Source: PWPR01 sp964497955
Lineage (GTDB): Bacteria > Bacillota > UBA994 > PWPR01
Direction: 5' to 3'
NCBI GenBank assembly: GCA_964497955.1
Contig: CAZCFQ010000006.1
Coordinates: 1-38,313, forward strand
Length of the DNA: 38,313 nt
Both the position numbers and the translations under genes were made by a program. Under the pieces are notes generated by a model. That model searched no databases and was not told the DNA's origin. It was given only the letters and a program-made list of their open reading frames with translations. Of this stretch, positions 17,149 to 24,465 are shown in pieces (within the stretch, counting starts at the first letter, position 1; the number at the start of each line of letters is the position of its first letter).

Positions 17149-18462
17149 CTAACTTTCAAATACTGTTTGATCGTTTACTTCTGTTTCTAAAGCTTTTAGA
17201 GCTTTTTCTACTAGTTGTCTTCTTTGTTTCTTTTCTTGATCTGCTGGAAGTTTTGGATCTCCAAGCGGATGAGGAATAGCAATTGTAGGAATAATTCTAT
17301 TAGCTCCAACAGTAACTGATATCGGAACTACTGTACACATATGGACTACAGGTAAACCTGCTCTTTCAATTTCTTTAACCATCGTTGCACCGCAACGTGT
17401 ACAAGTTCCTCAAGTACTTGTCAAAATTACTGCATCAACATGATCATCAATAAGATCTTGTGCAAACTTAGATGCAAATATTTTTGAATTAGCAACAGAA
17501 GTACCATTTCCTACTGTTGAATAAAAGTATCTATGAAGCTCTCCGATAACGCCTTCATTCTCCATATCACGTAAAACATCAACAGGAATGACTCTATCAG
17601 GATCTTGATCTGCATAAGTTGGATCATATCCACCATGAGCAGTTTCATGATCTGCTGATGTTAAATCATCAAAGTCAGCAATATCATATTTACCATACTT
17701 AGAAGCTGACGATGCTTCAATCTTATCAGGATTTCCTTTTGGTACTATTCCACCGGATGTAACAATAGCAATCTTAGCATTAGATATATCTTTTACTGCA
17801 GGATTTGGACTTACTCTATCAAAGTTTGGCATAGGATATTCAGTTTCAAATACCTGACCATTTAACTTCTTAAGTAGCATATCTACAGCCCTTTTAGCAC
17901 CTCTCTCTTCTACAAAGAGGTTCTTTCTTATTCCCCTAGGGATATATCCTTCTTCCTTTGGAGTTCCAAGTTTTTCTCCAGTAATTAATTTTAGTGCTAA
18001 TTTGACCATCTGTGGTAAAGCTTTTCTCATACCAGCAGCACTATTAGTTGTCTCAATCATATATGCATATCTCTTATACATATCAGCACCTGGGTTTTCT
18101 GGATACATTCCACTTACCACAGGAATATTAAGGTTATCACTAACAGCTTCTGCAACAGCACCACAAGCTACACCATATCGACCAGCATTGAATGCAGGAC
18201 CAGCAATAACTATATCTGGTTCAAATGAAGCTATCATTGCAACTACTTCTTGAGCAGCTTTTTCAACATTTTCTCCAAAATATGTGTCTCCACATATAAC
18301 TGTTCCTACGACCTCTGCTTTATCCTTGAGTAAATTCTTGGCACCAGCAGCTGGACCAATTCCTCCGTCACGCTTTTGAGGTGGGATATCTGCCTTATCT
18401 TCACCACCTATTTGACCAAAGAATTGATTTAGGTACCAAACTACTCTTTTTTTATCGGCCAT
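17149..18462 (-). CDS. grdB: Glycine reductase protein B, selenoprotein subunit GrdB (in-frame UGA = Sec)
   Basis: A 437-residue selenoprotein that binds glycine together with the pyruvoyl subunit from GrdE and transfers its carbon group to selenoprotein A. The frame contains one TGA at 17410-17412, residue 351, in the stretch LTST-U-GTCTRCGATMVKE, which is the conserved Sec site of GrdB; without readthrough the protein would lose its last 86 residues. The part after the TGA (CTVVPISVTVGANRIIP, AIPHPLGDP) is intact and typical. A SECIS-like hairpin follows the UGA. I chose the ATG at 18462 (MADKKRVVWYLNQFFGQIGGE) because GGGAGGAG lies 7 nt upstream; a frame extension to 18480 has no separate RBS. 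Confidence 0.96.
17383..17397 (-). other. bacterial SECIS-like hairpin of grdB
   Basis: CGTTGC-GGT-GCAACG is a perfect 6-bp stem with a GGU apical loop. It starts 12 nt after the UGA codon at 17410-17412, within the coding sequence. Known bacterial SECIS elements bound by SelB lie just downstream of UGA and carry a GGU-type loop, so position and loop both fit. Confidence 0.75.
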
Positions 18463-18514
18463 TTTAACTCCTCCCTTCACACCATATACATCTCTCGTAC
18501 GATATATACTTTAA

Positions 18515-18982
18515 TTATTTATTATATTTACTTCCTTGATCACGGAACATTTTTACTTCATCTTTAATTTCGTCTACTTCTAGAACCATTTCCATCATAC
18601 TGATTTGCTCTTCCCATACATCTTCATCAACTATGTCTTTTAGTTCTAGAATATGGTATACACCAAGTCCTAATTCTACTCCTGCTAATGGTCCTGCGAA
18701 AGTAGGGTCTCCAACTGTAACAGTTTCAGCAGCTAAGCCTGAAGCTTCTGCTTCTGCTCCACCTAATACAACAATAACGTTTTCTGGGCCGTGCTCCTCT
18801 ACGAGGGCTTGAATGCGAGCTTGGTTTTCCAAGTCCATCGCACCTGCCGCTGTTCAGACAAAACACTCTGTTGTTGAGAATACTACATCTGCTCCTGCAG
18901 TTTTGATACATTCTTCGATTGCTCCACCTGGGATACCATCACGGTCGCCTAGGATAGCAATTTTTTTACCTGTAAAATCCAT
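18515..18982 (-). CDS. grdA: Glycine reductase selenoprotein A, GrdA (in-frame UGA = Sec)
   Basis: A 155-residue selenoprotein that carries the carboxymethyl group as a selenoether between protein B and protein C and is re-reduced by thioredoxin. The TGA at 18854-18856 is residue 43 in the family signature ECFV-U-TAAGAMDLENQ; Cys40 gives the CxxU pair expected to form the selenide-sulfide. The N-terminus MDFTGKKIAILGDRDGIPGG is typical of GrdA, and an RBS AGGAGG precedes the ATG at 18982. A conventional gene caller would start at the Met at 18838 and lose the active site. It follows grdE by 24 bp. Confidence 0.97.
18820..18833 (-). other. hairpin downstream of the grdA UGA, possible SECIS
   Basis: CTTGG-AAAA-CCAAG forms a 5-bp stem starting 20 nt after the UGA at 18854-18856. 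It lacks the GGU loop seen in the grdB element, so its role in selenocysteine insertion is uncertain. No better stem with a GGU loop was found at the expected distance. Confidence 0.35.
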
Positions 18983-19006
18983 GTTAATCCTCCTATTATT
19001 TTTTAG

Positions 19007-20293
19007 TTAAAATTCTCTTGCAGTTAGTTTATTAAAGCCTAACTCATTTGTTGCGCCAGTTATTGCTTGAATTTCCACAACAATACTACCGTCACTCTTT
19101 AAGCTACCATCAAATCCACCAGCAATTTTATCCGCTGGCTCGTTTATACCTATCAAAGTATCCATTGGTGGTAATTCAATAACTTCATTTGCGTTACCTG
19201 CTGTTACTACCGCATCTGCTTTTGGGCTAGCATCTGCTAATGATTGACTTGCTCCATCTCTACCAGCATATTCATCAGTTAACAATACAGTTTTCACACC
19301 AAGGCTTTCAATTTTATTACAATTCATGATAAGGTCAGCATCTGGATTCCCAAAACCTTCTTCAGAAACAATAACTCCATCAGGACCTAAGAATTCAACT
19401 AACTTTGCTACCATATTAGATGAACGGTTCTTGTCTGCTAATGTTACATTCTCATTTGTAACTATACATCCAACAAAGCAAATTTCTTTGCCATGCTTTT
19501 CAAGTAATTCATATATTACAGGGCTATTTTGATGATGGAAAGATGTGTTTTTATCACATGCTGATACACAGTTTCCACTAACAATAGCGCCATCCATAAC
19601 TTCTGTTGGATACATAATTGTTGGTACCATTTCTTTTACATCAATACCATAATAGTATGTATCATGCATAAGTCCTTGACTTTGTAACATATATACATAA
19701 GCTACCTTAGGTAACTCTGGATATTTAGCTACATTTTCAAGTAATGGAGCTACTTCATAGTCAATGATTTTATCCGGTTCAACATCTCTTCCTGCTTCTC
19801 CTAAATAAGTTGCAGCTTTCAAGCCCATCATTCTTAAAGCAGCCTCATGCTTATGTTTTTCAACTCCGTCAATTGGGTCTGCTAAAATGACAATATTATG
19901 TGTTTTTGAAAATGGTGTATACTCTGCTCCAGGTCCTTGCATATCAATGATTCCTTCTTGAAATCCTACGACTTCACCTGCAGTTACAACTGCAGCACCT
20001 TTAAGCACATGTGTACGACCGGAACCTACTTGATCTACTTCATTAATGAATCCTGGAAAAACTCCACCTGGTCCAAACACTTTAACTCTTGGTTCAATTA
20101 CATCTTTAACTGGCATAATTCGAACTGAATCACCAGGATGAGCCAATTTAACGTCAACATTAGCTAATTGATCATCTTCACTTAATAAAGCAATTAATTC
20201 TTCTTTGTTGACATACAGCGTATGGTTTACAACCTTTGTTTTCTCTCCAAACTGAACATCTTCAATTTGAATATTACCTAACTCCAAACGCAT
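19007..20293 (-). CDS. grdE: Glycine reductase protein B, proprotein GrdE (pyruvoyl subunit precursor)
   Basis: A 428-residue proprotein that cleaves itself into two chains; the new N-terminus becomes a pyruvoyl group that binds glycine as a Schiff base. The cleavage site is visible as SGN-C242-VSACDKN, with Cys242 at the position known from Clostridium sticklandii. The N-terminal chain has the glycine-rich VFGPGGVFPGFINEV and VLKGAAVVTAGEVVGFQEG; the C-terminal chain has SEEGFGNPDADLIMNC. The ATG at 20293 has an AGGAGGTGA ribosome binding site. The gene is placed between trxA and grdA, in the usual glycine reductase order. The partner in protein B is GrdB, encoded two genes on. Confidence 0.96.
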   Translation of the reverse strand: MRLELGNIQIEDVQFGEKTKVVNHTLYVNKEELIALLSEDDQLANVDVKLAHPGDSVRIMPVKDVIEPRVKVFGPGGVFPGFINEVDQVGSGRTHVLKGAAVVTAGEVVGFQEGIIDMQGPGAEYTPFSKTHNIVILADPIDGVEKHKHEAALRMMGLKAATYLGEAGRDVEPDKIIDYEVAPLLENVAKYPELPKVAYVYMLQSQGLMHDTYYYGIDVKEMVPTIMYPTEVMDGAIVSGNCVSACDKNTSFHHQNSPVIYELLEKHGKEICFVGCIVTNENVTLADKNRSSNMVAKLVEFLGPDGVIVSEEGFGNPDADLIMNCNKIESLGVKTVLLTDEYAGRDGASQSLADASPKADAVVTAGNANEVIELPPMDTLIGINEPADKIAGGFDGSLKSDGSIVVEIQAITGATNELGFNKLTAREF

Positions 20294-20333
20294 GAGTAGT
20301 CACCTCCTATTTCTACATTACCTATTCTTTTTG

Positions 20334-20651
20334 TTATGCTAATACTTCTTTAATTTTTTCTTCAACTAATTCTGGAGTAACTTCGCCTGCCAAGTTTACT
20401 TTTTTCTCACCATTGTGATAAATAGCTACTACAGGTAATCCCATAACCTTTTGTCCTATAGCTACTCTACGAGCTTTTGTAATGTCCAGTTCACAAAACT
20501 TCATATCATCACCATAAGTCTCTTCTAACTTTTCTACGTGAGGTTTTAGTTCTTTGCAAGGCTCACATTTTGGACTCCAAAAATCCACTAAAACCCACCC
20601 TTGCTCTTCTAGTACTTCTGCATCAAAATTTTTTCTGTCTAATGCTAACAT
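20334..20651 (-). CDS. trxA: Thioredoxin of the glycine reductase system
   Basis: A 105-residue thioredoxin. The active site reads FWSPKCEPCKELKP, so the dithiol is CEPC rather than the standard CGPC, and the usual Trp before the first Cys is replaced by Lys (WSPKC). The cis-proline loop (GLPVVAIYHNG) is present. It should transfer electrons from TrxB to selenoprotein A after each turnover. Atypical thioredoxins are known from glycine reductase organisms, so the changes probably tune it to GrdA. The ATG at 20651 is preceded by AAGGAGGA. It lies 16 bp after trxB. Confidence 0.93.
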   Translation of the reverse strand: MLALDRKNFDAEVLEEQGWVLVDFWSPKCEPCKELKPHVEKLEETYGDDMKFCELDITKARRVAIGQKVMGLPVVAIYHNGEKKVNLAGEVTPELVEEKIKEVLA

Positions 20652-20667
20652 TATTTATCCTCCTTCC

Positions 20668-21891
20668 TTAAACTAATTCTTCTACTTTATTTACTAAGGC
20701 ATCTGTAGTAATTTCTTCTTTAACAAACTTAGCTACCACTTCACCTTTATTAAATACTGCTACAGTTGGAATCTCACTAATTTCATATCTATTAGAAATT
20801 CTTTGATTACGATACATATCTATTTTCACTAATTTAGCTTTACCATCTAATTTATTCTCTGCTTTTTCAATTACACTCATAGCCTCAATGCTTTCTTCAC
20901 TAGCAGGAGACCAAAATGCTACCATTACAGGCTTATTAACTTCAACTACATCTTCAATAAAGCCTTCTTCTTCGTGAATGTACTTTTCTGCTAAAGTTGC
21001 AGCTGTAGCACCATCACCAGCAGCAGTTACAACTTGTCTTAAATGCTTCTGACGGCAATCTCCTACTGCATAAATACCATCAACATTAGTTTCAAATGAT
21101 TGAGGGTCTACTACCGCGTATCCACGCTCATCTAATTTAATAAGGTCAGCAAATGGCTTTGTTCTTGGGACTGTTCCAACGAAAACAAATACACCATTAG
21201 TTTCCATTCTATTTACTTCATTTGTATTTATATTTTTAACATCTACCCATTCAACAATTCCATCTCCACCGATTTCTGAAATTGTAGAATTCCAAACCCA
21301 CTTCAATTTTTCATTTTTGAAAGCACGGTCTGCAACTACTGGAGTAGCATCTACTTTGCCTTCTTCGTGAATTACAATTACTGTAACTGTTTCAGCAAAT
21401 TTTGCTAAAAACATCGCTTCTTCTATAGCAGCGTCACCATTACCTAATACAACTACATCTAAATCTGTAAAGAAGTCAGCATCACATGTAGCGCAGTATG
21501 AAACACCTCTACCTCTAAATTCTCTTTCTCCAGGTATTCCTAATACTCTTGGTTCTGCTCCTGTAGCTATAAGTACTGATTTTGCTTTGTACTCATTACT
21601 TCTTCCTTTAATTGTTTTTATAAAGCCTTCAGTTTCTAATCCTTTTACTTCATCACGGATAAACTCTGTACCAAAGTGTTCAGCATGTTCTCTCATAGCT
21701 TCTGTTAACTCTGGTCCTTTAGTGTGAATAGTTCCAGGCCAGTTTTCAATTTCTTCTGTTGTTGCTGCTTGACCACCAATTTGGCCTTTTTCAATTACAA
21801 CTGTATCAAGTTTTCCTCTTGATGCGTATAAAGCAGCTGTTAATCCTCCTGGACCTCCACCAATAATTGCTACATCATAAATTTTTGCCAT
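20668..21891 (-). CDS. trxB: Thioredoxin reductase-like flavoprotein fused to a degenerate thioredoxin domain
   Basis: A 407-residue protein, about 90 residues longer than usual TrxB. Residues 1 to about 310 are the flavoprotein: FAD motif GGGPGGLTAALYAS near 11-24, redox-active CATC at 133-136, and a second FAD region GIYAVGDCR near 272-280. The second nucleotide-binding site is altered: GNGDAAIEEA (150-159) instead of GGGNSAxEE, and VIVIHEEGKVDA (171-182) where NADPH enzymes have HRRxxxR. Residues about 318-407 form a thioredoxin-like domain (VAFWSPASEES...EIPTVAVF) where the CxxC is replaced by SPAS. The role is to reduce TrxA. The electron donor may be ferredoxin or another carrier rather than NADPH; this is inferred. 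RBS AGGAGGAG. Confidence 0.9.
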   Translation of the reverse strand: MAKIYDVAIIGGGPGGLTAALYASRGKLDTVVIEKGQIGGQAATTEEIENWPGTIHTKGPELTEAMREHAEHFGTEFIRDEVKGLETEGFIKTIKGRSNEYKAKSVLIATGAEPRVLGIPGEREFRGRGVSYCATCDADFFTDLDVVVLGNGDAAIEEAMFLAKFAETVTVIVIHEEGKVDATPVVADRAFKNEKLKWVWNSTISEIGGDGIVEWVDVKNINTNEVNRMETNGVFVFVGTVPRTKPFADLIKLDERGYAVVDPQSFETNVDGIYAVGDCRQKHLRQVVTAAGDGATAATLAEKYIHEEEGFIEDVVEVNKPVMVAFWSPASEESIEAMSVIEKAENKLDGKAKLVKIDMYRNQRISNRYEISEIPTVAVFNKGEVVAKFVKEEITTDALVNKVEELV

Positions 21892-21919
21892 TTTTCAAAA
21901 CTCCTCCTATTTTATCTAA

Positions 21920-22291
21920 TTAAATATTTCGCATAGCACTATCAATATGTGACTTATCTACAAACTGAAAATCTTTCCTTACTTCTTCACCCCAACTTGG
22001 AGTTTGATGCTCACTAATCATTTTATTAGCAACTTCAATTGCATTCTCAATTAATGATAGAGAATTAAAATCTAAACTAGTTGAACTTCTTGAAATTAAA
22101 ACTGTTCTAAATGGATTTTGATTTGGTTTAACTGATCCCGCCAACGGATGAGTTAAAAGCTTATGTCCGAGGTGAATATAATCTCTTACTTTTTCAAGCA
22201 CACTTAGATAGGTCTGTTCAATGATAATCTGACTATCTCTATAATGCTCTATTACTAGAGGATTGTTAGTAACTATAATGTAAGAATTCAT
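21920..22291 (-). CDS. grdX: GrdX family protein
   Basis: A 123-residue soluble protein found at the head of glycine and betaine reductase operons. It starts MNSYIIVTNNPLVIEHYRDSQIIIE, which matches the GrdX opening, and has PLAGSVKPNQNPFRTVLISR in the middle. Its biochemical role is unknown. The ATG at 22291 is preceded by AGGAGGAT. It is the first coding sequence after the glycine riboswitch terminator, 45 bp downstream of it, and 28 bp before trxB. Confidence 0.88.
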   Translation of the reverse strand: MNSYIIVTNNPLVIEHYRDSQIIIEQTYLSVLEKVRDYIHLGHKLLTHPLAGSVKPNQNPFRTVLISRSSTSLDFNSLSLIENAIEVANKMISEHQTPSWGEEVRKDFQFVDKSHIDSAMRNI

Positions 22292-22335
22292 TTTAATCCT
22301 CCTATTATTTTCCTTATTATCCTAGTTTTAAGGAT

Positions 22336-22380
22336 AAAAAAATAAGACAAAGAAGCATAGTACCTATGCCACTCTGTCTT
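22336..22380 (-). terminator. expression-platform terminator of the glycine riboswitch
   Basis: On the minus strand AAGACAGAGTGGCATAG pairs with CTATGCTTCTTTGTCTT around a short loop, followed by TATTTTTTT. Its 5' arm contains AGAGTGG (22369-22375), which is also needed for P1 of the second aptamer, so the terminator and the ligand-bound aptamer exclude each other. Confidence 0.88.
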
Positions 22381-22549
22381 TTAACCTGAGAGATTCAACT
22401 CCTTCGGTGTTATCAATAAGATAACTCTCCAGAGGGCTGTCACCAAAAAGTCCTTTTACCTGAGAGTTTCTAATTAGATTGGTAATAATCTAATCATTGC
22501 TCCTTCGGTGCTTCATTTAAGAAGTCTCTCCCCTTTGATTCATCCAGCC
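22369..22549 (-). promoter_or_regulatory. tandem glycine riboswitch upstream of the grd operon
   Basis: Two aptamers are visible on the minus strand. The first has GGGGAGAG, GCACCGAAGGAGCAA and CTCTCAGGTAAAAGGAC; the second has CTCTGGAGAG, ACACCGAAGGAG and CTCTCAGGTTAAAAGACAG. These are the glycine riboswitch consensus blocks. A leader-linker kink-turn helix is also present: GGCTG at the 5' end (22545-22549) pairs with CAGCC in the linker (22435-22439). P1 of aptamer 2 uses CCCTCT (22431-22436) with AGAGTGG. Since P1 and the terminator compete, glycine should favour readthrough into grdX-trxB-trxA-grdEABCD. The aptamer pair is the same class that controls gcv operons in other bacteria. Confidence 0.95.
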
Positions 22550-22566
22550 TTTTGAAACATATATTA

Positions 22567-22597
22567 ATTTTAAAAATCATTCATTTTTTTCTCGCAA
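22567..22597 (-). promoter_or_regulatory. weak promoter candidate of the grd operon
   Basis: TTGCGA (22592-22597) and TTTAAA or TAAAAT (22567-22573) lie 18-19 bp apart just upstream of the riboswitch and next to the coaX stop. The match is only moderate; readthrough from coaX is an alternative. Confidence 0.3.
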
Positions 22598-23335
22598 CTA
22601 CATTCTATACAAAATATGTGCACCTTGCAAGGTCAAATTTGGATTATATTCATCTATTTCTTCTAAAAATTGATGAAGTACTGCTCCTATTCCTCCTGTA
22701 AGTATCACATAAAGGTTTCCTTGTTCTTTTTTAATCTTTTTAATCAATCCATCAACAAGGGAACAATATCCATAAAAAATTCCTGATTGTAAGCAGGGCA
22801 CTGTAGTGTTATTAATGATTTTTTCTGTAGGCTCAAACGGAATCTTTGGGAGTAAAGGTGCTCTTTTGAGTAAGGCATCCAATGCTATTTTCATTCCTGG
22901 TACAATAGTTGTACCTTTATATAATCCATCCTTTTCTATTACACAAAACTTTGATGCTGTTCCTAAATCTACACTTAATACTCTTCTTTTGAATAAGTGA
23001 TGATTTGCTATTGCATTTACAAAAAGATCTGCACCTAGCTCTTTTGGGTTTACTCCACTACTTTCAAAATATACTCCTGTATTTTCCATTATGGGTGAGG
23101 CTATTAAAATATTTTTCTGATTAACGCCTCTAGTATTTAAATAACTAATCATTTTTTGACTAACACTTGGTACAACCGAAACTAAAGATACTCCCTTAAT
23201 GCAATCAAAGTTATCTATAGCTTTTTGCCAAGTGGTATCATCGTAAGTCTCAACCCTTATAGTATCAACCAATTCATTCCTGTCAAAAACTCCAAACTTT
23301 ATATTTGAATTTCCAATATCAACTGTTAATAACAT
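22598..23335 (-). CDS. coaX: Type III pantothenate kinase
   Basis: A 245-residue enzyme that phosphorylates pantothenate in the first step of coenzyme A synthesis. The ASKHA-fold phosphate motif LLTVDIGNSNIKFGVFD is at the N-terminus; GVNPKELGADLFVNAIA carries the pantothenate-binding GxD motif, and VDLGTASKFCVIEKDG is the second phosphate motif with the catalytic aspartate region. IVPGMKIALDALLKRAPLLPKI is the typical substrate-lid stretch. The usual DxGTATT reads DLGTASK here, a mild variation. It lies downstream of the LysR gene in the same direction, 86 bp apart, and that gap contains two perfect palindromes, so it probably has its own controlled promoter. The 3' end abuts the grd promoter region. 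Confidence 0.92.
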   Translation of the reverse strand: MLLTVDIGNSNIKFGVFDRNELVDTIRVETYDDTTWQKAIDNFDCIKGVSLVSVVPSVSQKMISYLNTRGVNQKNILIASPIMENTGVYFESSGVNPKELGADLFVNAIANHHLFKRRVLSVDLGTASKFCVIEKDGLYKGTTIVPGMKIALDALLKRAPLLPKIPFEPTEKIINNTTVPCLQSGIFYGYCSLVDGLIKKIKKEQGNLYVILTGGIGAVLHQFLEEIDEYNPNLTLQGAHILYRM

Positions 23336-23363
23336 ATTTAAACCTTCTCACATTGTGAAAATA

Positions 23364-23406
23364 TAAACATGTTTATTTATTATAATAATACCAATAAACA
23401 TGTTTA
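23364..23406 (-). promoter_or_regulatory. two perfect 12-bp palindromes flanking a -10 box in front of coaX
   Basis: TAAACATGTTTA occurs at 23364-23375 and again at 23395-23406, 31 bp apart start to start, close to three helical turns. Between them on the minus strand lies TATAAT. The upstream copy would cover the -35 region and the downstream copy the transcription start, the layout of a repressor with two operators. The binding protein is not identified. Confidence 0.65.
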
Positions 23407-23421
23407 GAGTCACGCGTTTTT

Positions 23422-24324
23422 TTAATTTTCTTCAATAAAAATTGTCTTACACATTGCATAAAATGCTTCTTCTATTCTATTTCTAAGTTGCTTTTCTCTA
23501 AATAGTATTTCTAGATCCCTTTTAATAGGAAATCCTTTGATTCCTATTAACTTAACTTGGTTAAGAGCGATTTCTTTTGTAATTGATTGTTTTGAGACAA
23601 AAGCCACCCCACTTCCCTCACTAACTGCATTAACTTGAGCTATGACACTATTGAAAATGCCAACCTCATTGAGTTTATTAATATTTTGATTAGCTTGCTT
23701 GAAAAACTGATCTACAATTTGTCTTGTGGAAGAGCCTTCTTTTCTTCTTAAAATAGGAACATTTTGCTCAATTAAATCTACTATAGTTTCAAGCTCTTCG
23801 TCATAAAAATCTTTAGGAGCTATTAACACTATTTCATCTTGCAACAAAGTATAGCTGTCTACACGACTAGCTTCAAGCTTTTCCCCTACAGCTGCAATAT
23901 GAACTTCTCCTGAAAGTAACTTGTCTATAGCGGTTCTTGAATTTGTAATCTCTAAACTTACATTAACTTGTGGATAAAGCCTTCGAAACTGATTTAATCT
24001 TTTTGGTAAAACAAACATGCCAGGTATATTACTTGCTGCTATGTTTAATACACCCTTCATCTCTCCTTTACAATTGGCAATGGATTCTATTGTTTGATTG
24101 AATTGGTTTTCTACTTCATTGGCAAAGTTAAGTACAAATTTTCCCGATTCTGTTAATTCAACACCATAAGATGTTCTTGTTAAAAGTTTTGCACCAAAAG
24201 TCTCCTCTAATGTTGCTATTTGCATACTTACAGCTGGTTGACTTATTCCAAGTTGCCTACTTGCAGCAGTAATGCTACCTCTATCAATAACTACTTTGTA
24301 TGTTTTCAATACATCCAAATTCAT
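23422..24324 (-). CDS. LysR family transcriptional regulator
   Basis: A 300-residue LysR-type regulator. Residues 1-60 are the winged helix-turn-helix (LKTYKVVIDRGSITAASRQLGISQPAVSMQIATLEETFGAKLLTR), and the rest is the two-lobed effector domain (GVLNIAASNIPGMFVLPKRL; LEITNSRTAIDKLLSGEVHIAAVG). It is similar in outline to CysL/CysB-like and selenium-metabolism-associated regulators, but I cannot decide on the effector. It is divergent from the HD-nitroreductase-GNAT-kinase cassette, the standard position for a LysR regulator of the neighbouring genes. Upstream, a symmetric TATACAGTATA (24353-24363) overlaps its own -10. RBS AAAGGGG is 9 nt before the ATG. Confidence 0.9.
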   Translation of the reverse strand: MNLDVLKTYKVVIDRGSITAASRQLGISQPAVSMQIATLEETFGAKLLTRTSYGVELTESGKFVLNFANEVENQFNQTIESIANCKGEMKGVLNIAASNIPGMFVLPKRLNQFRRLYPQVNVSLEITNSRTAIDKLLSGEVHIAAVGEKLEASRVDSYTLLQDEIVLIAPKDFYDEELETIVDLIEQNVPILRRKEGSSTRQIVDQFFKQANQNINKLNEVGIFNSVIAQVNAVSEGSGVAFVSKQSITKEIALNQVKLIGIKGFPIKRDLEILFREKQLRNRIEEAFYAMCKTIFIEEN

Positions 24325-24352
24325 TTAACCAAACCCCTTTATTTATCGCACT

Positions 24353-24366
24353 TATACAGTATATCA
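24353..24366 (-). promoter_or_regulatory. LysR gene -10 overlapped by an interrupted palindrome
   Basis: On the minus strand TGATATACT is an extended -10 (TATACT at 24358-24363). The palindrome TATAC-A-GTATA (24353-24363) overlaps it. LysR regulators often bind such symmetric sites between divergent genes and repress themselves; here this is inferred. Confidence 0.4.
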
Positions 24367-24437
24367 CAACTTAATTTTACCACAGCTTATTTAATATTGA
24401 TAGAATTGAAGTTTTATCTCTGCATCTTCAAATACTT

Positions 24438-24446
24438 TGATATAAT
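24438..24446 (+). promoter_or_regulatory. extended -10 promoter of the HD-nitroreductase cassette
   Basis: TGATATAAT carries a perfect TATAAT at 24441-24446 with a TG extension and no good -35. Transcription would begin near 24453, only about 13 nt before the GTG start, next to the GAGGTGAG ribosome binding site. Confidence 0.45.
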
Positions 24447-24465
24447 ACATTAGAGGTGAGTTAAA

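Noticed and set aside
17410..18856. grdA and grdB as pseudogenes broken by TGA
   Set aside because: Both TGA codons lie at the known selenocysteine positions, the flanking protein sequence is intact on both sides, and selC is in the window.
18726..18911. Short minus-strand ORF overlapping grdA in another frame
   Set aside because: It lies in a different frame across the Sec codon and is Arg/Cys-rich, typical of a shadow.
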